Shown: positions 58,155 through 64,000 of the stretch, in pieces
Position numbering within the stretch: position 1 is the stretch's first letter
Layout of the letters: every line of letters begins with the position of its first letter
NCBI RefSeq assembly: GCF_954871325.1
Contig: NC_088775.1
Coordinates: 53,421,561-53,485,560, forward strand
Direction of reading: 5' to 3'
Source of the DNA: Gordionus sp. m RMFG-2023
Lineage: Eukaryota; Nematomorpha; Gordioida; Chordodea; Parachordodidae
Length of the DNA stretch: 64,000 bases
Made by a program: the position numbers and the translations under genes
The notes under the pieces: model-generated
The model's input: the letters and a program-made list of their open reading frames with translations, nothing else
Databases searched by the model: none
Told to the model about the DNA's origin: nothing

Positions 58155-58395
58155 ATTTCTAATATACCCGGGCCGAGCCCAAAATGTTTTTAAAAAAAAT
58201 ACCTGGGCCGGGCCATATATTTTAAATCGCCATTATTAGCAATAAAATTTTAAATATATGTAATATATTTTTAAAAAAATCAAGAGGCGATAAAATTATT
58301 TTCAAAAAATTAAGGACGAGCCAGGATGAAATTATAAAACCCGGAGCATAATAGGCCAGAAATTATTTTAAAAAATCCGGGCTGGTTATCAAAAA
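58155..58395. repeat. decayed CCGGGCC-box hAT debris
   Basis: ACCCGGGCCGAGCCC, CCTGGGCCGGGCC, GGACGAGCC, AACCCGG, AATCCGGGCTGG boxes between A/T runs resemble the arrays of the element at 49426-50814. No terminal sequence or duplication remains. Confidence 0.55.
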
Positions 58396-58515
58396 TTTGG
58401 CTATTTCTTTGTTACATTAAACTTCCTACGCTTACGATTTTTAAAAAAATCTAAGGGGGTGGCAGAAAATCTATCACTTCTTGCTCATTTGACATGGAAC
58501 GACCCGAGATAAAAT

Positions 58516-58770
58516 CAATATATATAATCACCGTAATCAAGAAATGAACGTTTTCGTATATCCTTAATGTTAATTTTTATTTTTCTCATCAACTTTTCTA
58601 TCTTCTTAATGTTAATGTTTATTTTTCCTATCTTCTTAATGTTAAATAAATCGATGGAGACTATATCTCTCTAATGTTAAATTTTAAGAAAATTTTTTGT
58701 ATATAACTGGATTCGAACCCATGATTTAACGTTTTAAAGGTAAGCGTTATTCCCGCTCAACCACCTTCTA
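58516..58770 (-). repeat. repeat D copy 2 with tRNA-like head (SINE candidate)
   Basis: On the minus strand the unit starts near 58770 with GGTGGTTGAGCGGGAATAAC (A box TGGTTGAGCGG) and 33 bases later GGGTTCGAATCC (perfect B box). The rest of the unit (58690-58516) matches repeat D copy 1. The head has no paired acceptor stem, so it is not a working tRNA gene. tRNA-like head plus dispersed body is the layout of a SINE. Confidence 0.6.
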
Positions 58771-58949
58771 TATTAAATTTTGTAATATAATCTTTCTTAT
58801 ATACTTTATTATTTTTCTATTATTTTATATTTTTATTGGCTTAAATCTTTATTTTTATTGGTTTATTAAGGTCTTCATTGGTTTAAATTTATTTTCTTTC
58901 TATTTTATTGGTTTAAATTTATTTTCTTTGTTTTATTAATTAATAATCA

Positions 58950-60229
58950 ACCATTTTTAATTAACGATGTTTTTTTAATTAACGATTTTTAAGAAGATCA
59001 CAACCTTTTTTATATTTTTAAGAAGATAGTCAAGTATAATTATTTTATTAATAAAATTTAATATTATATATATACATTATCATGGAAAATATAAATATTT
59101 ATACAAACCAAAAATTTGTTCAAATTCTTTAGTACCAAGTGAAATCCAACTACATTTTATATTAAAACTTCTTCAAGTTCCTAAATCAGTGTCAACCCTT
59201 CAATTATGTAGGTTTATATTACCTGTTTTATAATTCAGTGTCAACCCTTCGATCATGTAGGTTTATATTACCTGTTTTATACCATGGAACACTTAATGTA
59301 GGGTTAAGCAAATGTACCTCTCAAAAAACCTAAAATTATGATTGTACCTACAAAATATGCTCAAATAATTAACGTAAGTATTTATTAAAATATCAATTAA
59401 CCATTTTTAAATTTTAAAAATGCTTAAAGTATAATTATTTTATTATTACATGTAGGTTTATATTACCTGTTTTATACCATGGAAAACTTAATGTAGGGTT
59501 AAGCAAATGTACCTCTCAATAAGTCAAAGATATAACCTTTTTTTAATTTTTAAGAATATGTTTTAAGTTAAAGAAATAACCTTTTTTAAATATTTAAGAA
59601 GATAAAATTATTTCTTATCATGTCAAGTATAATTAATTTATTAATAAAATTTAACTTAAAAATATGGTCATGAGATATTGTGAGATGAACATAAATAAAT
59701 ATAAATTAGGTTTTAGGTTAAAGAAATACAAGATTTTTAAGATTTGTAAAAAATAATTGACACTTTAAAGATTAAGAACAAAAAGTAAATAAATACAAGA
59801 TTACAGACATATATAAATGAGGATAGACAGATGCCAAATTATGCAAAAATATGAAATAATGAGGAGCTAGGAATGAATGAATCATTTCAAATTTTTTAAA
59901 ATGACAATATTTACCCTGTTCATATAAAAATATGAGAAGAACATAAATAAATATAAATTAGTTAAAGAAATAACCTTTTTTAAATTTTTAAGAAGATAAA
60001 TATTTCTTACCCTGTCAAGTATAATTATTTTATTAATAAAATTTAACTTTATTTAGCAATTATCATAGAAACTATTGAAAATCATTTTTAATTAAATTTT
60101 TAGGAAGATCACAACCTTTTTTAAATCTTTAAGAATAATTCACAGAAGATTCTCATTTATTTTATAAAAAAAAGGTATTAAAAAATTTCATATTCCCGCC
60201 ATACTTGACGGGTTCTCAACTAGTATAGA
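58950..60229 (-). mobile_element. Helitron-like element with internal direct repeats
   Basis: On the minus strand a 5' end reads A/TCTATACTAGTTGAGAACCC followed by GTCAAGTATGGCGGGAATA. TC with CTATACTA is the typical Helitron 5' terminus and insertion is between A and T. Inside are three copies of an 80-bp unit (58989-59066, 59578-59660, 59970-60050: TTTTTAAGAAGAT ... GTCAAGTATAATTATTTTAT) and a second repeat with TAGGTTTATATTACCTGTTT (59208, 59263, 59455). No Rep/helicase coding and no CTRR hairpin end was found; the left border is a guess. Confidence 0.5.
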
Positions 60230-60407
60230 TATAAAAATTAATTATATAATTCAGTAATATATAAAGTAATCACAAAAAAGAACGTTAAATATTTTTCAGA
60301 GGTGAAAATTAAGTTATAATATGCGCAATCAAATAAACTAAGTTTGAAATGCTCTTCAAAATTTAAAGATTTTTTGATATAGCTCATGCAAGTCAAATTT
60401 TAACGCA

Positions 60408-60590
60408 TCAGGTCAATTCAGCGAAACTTTTATCGCGAAGGAATTAGCGGAAGTAATATGGCGAAACCAATTCGGCGAATTATAGAAGACAAACCGCCAA
60501 TACTTCAAAGAGAAATTTTTGTCGCGAAAAGTCATTATCGCGGGCGCATTGCCGCGAAAAAAAAAATATATATTGCGATGGCATTATTTA
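60408..60590 (+). mobile_element. Mutator-like left terminus with GGCGAA boxes
   Basis: ATCAGGTCAATTCAGCGAAA then CTTTTATCGCG, as at 17324 (inverted), 13253 and 20268. It continues with GGCGAAACC, CGGCGAATTATAG, GTCGCGAAAAG, TATCGCGGGCGC and GCCGCGAAAA boxes, a GC-richer subterminal zone. No transposase or right end in the window. Confidence 0.65.
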
Positions 60591-60602
60591 AAAGAAAACA
60601 AC

Positions 60603-60745
60603 CAGGGGTTGGAACCGAACCGCAAAACCGGAATGAACCGTTATGATTTTCTGAACCGTAACCTTAACCGAACCGTTATGAAGAAAATAATTAAAGAGTG
60701 AACCGAACCGTAATAAATATTTTAAACCGGTTCAAAACGGTTTTA
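60603..60745 (+). mobile_element. hAT left terminus, second CAGGGGTTGGAACCG copy
   Basis: CAGGGGTTGGAACCGAACC is identical to 39553-39571. Followed by seven or so AACCG/CGGTT boxes (AACCGTTATG twice, AACCGAACCG, AAACCGGTTCAAAACGGTTT). No right end found; the rest of the element is missing or has moved out of recognition. Confidence 0.7.
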
Positions 60746-61600
60746 AAAATAATTAATTTAAATTATTAACCTAAAATTAAAATTTTAATTTTCCTTGGGG
60801 GCATTTTTTAAATTGGTGATTTCTTTTCAAATTAAATATTTCTATATTATCAACATTATATATCAAATTAAATATTTTTATATTATCAACATTATATATC
60901 AAATAATACCATGTTTGTTGTTTTCTCTTTAAATACTTAATTTATAAGAAATTAGACAATTTATCTGTTAATTAGATAAGATATCTTAAAATCAGACATA
61001 ATTATTCTTGGTTAAATTAACAAATTAATATATAAGATATTAATAAGCTTTTAGAATAATACCTGCTAATAATTAGGAAAAAATTATATAATTCTATTAT
61101 TAATAAATAACATCTAATAGAAATCAAGTACGTTTTACATTTATTTTTATAAGTAAGATTTTTATTATTTAAAAATACAGATTTAGAAAAATATTCATTA
61201 CATGAAAAGGTTGCAGAAATCAAAGGCAGAAATCAAATGTTATAAACGTATATTACGTCAATTTATTGATATTTAAATTTAAAAAATATAATCATCCCAT
61301 AATTCAAAATAGTTTCCTATATATATTGACAATTTAATTTAATGTAGTTTATAATAAATTGATCTTTTTTTTAAAGTTAAAATAAAAAATTGAACATTAG
61401 TTTATTAAGTAAATTGATTTATAAAATATAAAATTTAATATTAGTTTATAAACAAATTGATTTTTAAAATATAAAAGTTGTTTTTAACAAAAAGAAAGAA
61501 ACAATTCTTATTACATTTGAAATATATTAAGTTACGCCATAAATAGCTTAAGGATGTAAAAAAAACAATTTTTTAAAGTTAAGATAAAATACATGAGTGT
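60746..61600. other. AT-rich stretch with a 36-bp direct repeat
   Basis: A 36-bp unit (AAATTAAATATTTCTATATT...) occurs twice at 60829-60900. The rest shows no recognised gene. Part may be the long terminal repeat of the Ty3/gypsy element to the right, but the second LTR lies outside the window, so it cannot be delimited. Confidence 0.5.
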
Positions 61601-61786
61601 CACTGTTTAACATTTCACACTTTTTTTTTATTTACCCTCTGTCTATAATTTTGTCGTTTGTCATTCTTGCTTGTTAACCCCTTCGTTGATCTTTTTTTTG
61701 TACGTTTTATCTATTTAGTTCCACACACAAAAAAACTAATTTTGTTTTAATATAAGGAAGAGAAAAAAAAATTTATTATCAAATTT

Positions 61787-63104
61787 AATTCATTATAAAA
61801 TTTTCAAATTTTCTAGGCAAAACACTATTTCTAACTGGTCTTTGAACGTTGCGATTCTGATCATTCACTTGTACATTTTGGTTTCTTGATTCATCACCTC
61901 CCCTTCTAAAATTCAATGTATAAGGTGATGCATTATTATTAACATTCGCTTTAAAAACTGTTGCACCGTTCTACATTAGTTGATCTTTTTTTATTTGGTC
62001 CAAGTGTCTTTTTATAATTTTGTTCCCAGTATCTATATCATACAACAAATTTCCGTTTTTGCGCATTATTGTACCTTTTTCCCAATTATTATCTTTAAAA
62101 GTTTTATACCATATGCTGTCTCCTATTTCTATATCCCTATCTATTGATATCTTGCGATTTAGTATATGATCTCTTTCATCCCTCGGTTTTATCAACTCCC
62201 ATTTTGTCCTAATCATTCTGGAGAACATTACTTCGCTTGGTATTTTGTTGGTCGTTGCGTTGGGTGTATTACGATAATTAAAAAGAAACTTTTCTAGAGC
62301 TATGTCTACGTCTATTTTATTATTATTTTCCATATTCCTTTTCATATTCATTGATCTAATCATACGCTCACATTGGCCATTGGACTGTTGGTGGTGAGGT
62401 GCGGTGAGTAAGTGTTCGATTTCGTGATCTTCGCAAAATTTCTTAAATAATTTACTGGTAAAGTTAGTTCCATTATCACTGACTATTCTATTAGGTATAC
62501 TAAATAAACTTATTATTTTCATCAATTCTTTAATTGTTGATTCCGTAGTTGTGTTTCTCATTCTCCTAATAATAGGAAATTTGCTGAAGGCGTCAACACA
62601 TACCATAAAATTATTATCTTTGAACTCTGCAAAGTCTATGTGTACGCGCTCGAATACTTTCGTTGCTGTTTCCCATGGGTTTTCAATATTATGAGGATTG
62701 TCTGCGTATTTATTGCAAGCATCGCAATTCTTTACCTCCTGATCTATTTCTGCATTTAAACCAGGCCACCACAGATACTCTCTCGCTAATGATTTTGTTT
62801 TTCCAGCACCGAGATGCCCATTATGCAACTCTTGCAAAATCTCTTTTCTCATACCTTTCGGTATTATGATCCTATTCTCTTTAAAAAGGCAACCTTTGAT
62901 TAAACTCAATTCCAATACCATATTTTTATACGTTTTGTTCTTTATCTGCTCATGATTCCTTATATCGTTGATTACTTCCATTAGTTCTTGATCAATATTA
63001 GTTTCTTTAACTATTCTTTTAAAATTTATTGGTGTGTCCCAAAAATTGTCATCATCTATTGTACCATCTCTTCTGTATTCATTAGTGGTAATCTGGATAA
63101 ACAT
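61787..63104 (-). pseudogene. Ty3/gypsy integrase with interrupted C-terminal tail
   Basis: A 377-codon open stretch (63104-61971). Zinc-binding HHCC: H94 and H97 in ELHNGHLGAGK, C127 and C130 in NCDAC. DD35E core: D157 in VHIDFAEF, D210 in IVSDNGTNF, E246 in SNGQCERMI, spacing 35. The GPY/F-like and chromatin-binding tail is basic. A TAG after DQLM (61971) is followed in the same frame by 60 more codons (VNNNASPYTLNFRRGGDESR and on) to TAA at about 61787. The original protein was therefore probably longer. The catalytic core looks intact. Confidence 0.9.
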
Positions 63105-63119
63105 GGTACAATATTTCGT

Positions 63120-63560
63120 TTCCCAGGTCTATGAACTATCGTAAAGTCATGCGCTCCCATAGCCAAGTTCCATTTTTTGGAGTCGCATTGATATGGAAGA
63201 ATTGTCCTTGAGTCCCTTCGTAAATATATACACGAGTGGCTTGTGGTCGGTAATTATTACAAATCTTGTGCCTATTAAATACTCCTGGAATTTTTTAACC
63301 GCGTAAATTACCGACATTTCGATATTGGTATAATTTAACTCTGATTTCAATAGTGCTCTTGACGCGAAAGCGATGGGTTTTTCTTTGCCATCACCCTCAA
63401 TATGAAATAAGACTGCGCCTAAACCTTTCTTTGAAGCATCAGTTGCAATGCCCACTGGTAGATCCGGGTTATAAAAATTTAACGTAGGCCGAGTGCTTAT
63501 GAGTTTTTTTAGGTAATCAAAGCTTTCTTGATGTGTACTATCCCATGATCACTTGTCTTT
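63120..63560 (-). pseudogene. Ty3/gypsy RNase H domain
   Basis: Active-site residues visible in the open frame 63455-63147: Asp in IATDASKKGLGAVLFH, Glu in NYTNIEMSVIYAV, Asp in VIITDHKPLVYIF. Upstream the frame continues through YLKKLISTRPTLNFYNPDLP to a TGA near 63550, where the family usually has Trp. One extra A in the run at about 63177-63182 shifts the frame; the other frame continues NLAMGAHDFTIVHRPGKRNI. These are small lesions in an otherwise typical domain. Confidence 0.88.
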
Positions 63561-63599
63561 ATTTACTATTTTGTATAAGGGATCGGCGATGTCAGCAAA

Positions 63600-64000
63600 A
63601 TTGCACAGAAATTTTCGATAATAGCTCGCCATCCCCAAAAAAGTTGCCAACTCTTCTTTTGTCTTAGGTTCCGGCATATTAGAAATAGCCTTTATTTTAT
63701 CTGCGTTCGGATGGATTCCATTGTCTTGTCGTCTATATCGTGACCTAGAAACCGTAGTTTTTTCTTCAAAAATATACTCTTTGTGAAGTTTGGTGTAAGC
63801 CCATACTTTGATATTTTGTCAAATACCATTTTTATGTTGTTCACGTGAGCTTCATCATCCTCCCCAGTAATCAATATAAAACACGACGTCTTTCATGTTC
63901 CCGAAAATATTATCCATAGTTTGTTGGAATATTGCTGACGAAGTTTTTAATCCAAACGAAAGTCTTGTAAACCTGAAATAGCCTTTATGAGTTGAAATAG
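63600..64000 (-). pseudogene. Ty3/gypsy reverse transcriptase, C-terminal part, YIDD box damaged
   Basis: From the window edge: HKGYFRFTRLSFGLKTSSAI, then QQTMDNIFGNMKDVVFYID. The YIDD box keeps Y-I-D (63878-63870), but about ten bases containing the second Asp are lost and the frame changes into ITGEDDEAHVNNIKMVFDKI. It continues LTPNFTKSIFLKKKLRFLGH and, after shifts, WGMASYYRKFLCNFADIADP. The N-terminal fingers, protease and gag lie beyond the window. Confidence 0.88.

Larger units (their letters stand above)
61787..64000 (-). mobile_element. Ty3/gypsy retrotransposon pol, 3' part
   Basis: Minus-strand order is reverse transcriptase, RNase H, integrase, which is the Ty3/gypsy order. The element enters from the right edge of the window. 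The frame is broken in the reverse transcriptase (about 63869), between it and RNase H (stop near 63548), at the end of RNase H (about 63165) and before integrase (near 63105). Sequence below 61787 should hold the 3' LTR; a minus-strand start TGTGAAATGTTAAACAGTG near 61621 after A/G-rich DNA is a candidate. Confidence 0.9.

Noticed and set aside
59185-59522. CRISPR-like array
   Set aside because: Repeats are long (45-80 bp), few and without uniform spacers, in eukaryotic transposon DNA.
60458-60701. two overlapping plus-strand frames rich in Arg and Lys
   Set aside because: They cover Mutator-like and hAT subterminal boxes and show no protein motif.
62663-62869. plus-strand 68-codon frame
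   Set aside because: Antisense to the integrase zinc-binding domain.

Overview
This is AT-rich eukaryotic DNA, roughly a quarter G+C by eye. It is almost entirely a graveyard of transposable elements, and I recognise no host housekeeping gene. The mixture is one usually met in invertebrate animals: RTE-like LINEs, a second LINE family with a WYIDDG reverse-transcriptase box, many ZBED-like hAT transposons, piggyBac, Mutator-like and Tc1-like transposases, a Helitron-type terminus and a Ty3/gypsy element. The host species cannot be named from the sequence; a parasite or an AT-rich fungus is not excluded. Coding lengths are broken by stops and frameshifts, so this is pericentromeric-like or intergenic repeat territory, not a gene cluster.

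Layout. 0.4-1.5 kb: a 58-bp inverted repeat, a 45-bp minisatellite and a TTTTCCGGGG array. 1.5-4.4 kb: two hAT 3' ends facing each other, each with a GGGCGGGCGGG array. 4.8-7.8 kb: hAT debris and GC-rich termini. 9.0-10.6 kb: a 5'-truncated WYIDDG LINE with a tandem tail, then a Tc1-like 3' end. 13.2-20.3 kb: a very large inverted repeat made of two Mutator-like 5' halves. 21.05-24.05 kb: an RTE-like LINE with a tRNA-like 5' end and a 17-bp target-site duplication. 24.2-26.7 kb: a hAT gene split by a MITE, and a LINE split by a hAT. 30.7-34.7 kb: inverted copies of repeat A, one of them split by a 2.4-kb hAT. 37-44 kb: LINE and hAT relics nested three deep. 49.4-50.8 kb: a hAT deletion derivative with a perfect 8-bp duplication. 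51.1-53.0 kb: a near-complete piggyBac flanked by TTAA. 53-57 kb: three palindromic MITEs with 8-bp duplications and a LINE fragment. 58-60.7 kb: tRNA-like, Helitron-like, Mutator-like and hAT ends. 61.6-64 kb: the 3' half of a Ty3/gypsy pol on the minus strand, continuing past the window.

Common threads. The GC-rich patches that stand out against the AT background coincide with hAT termini: each hAT family carries its own short motif repeated just inside its ends, probably transposase-binding arrays. The three best-preserved elements (RTE, piggyBac, Ty3/gypsy) each carry a small lesion at a catalytic motif, while neighbouring domains are well kept. Large inverted duplications recur four times. 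Because duplications and nesting are still readable, a relative order of insertions can be built.
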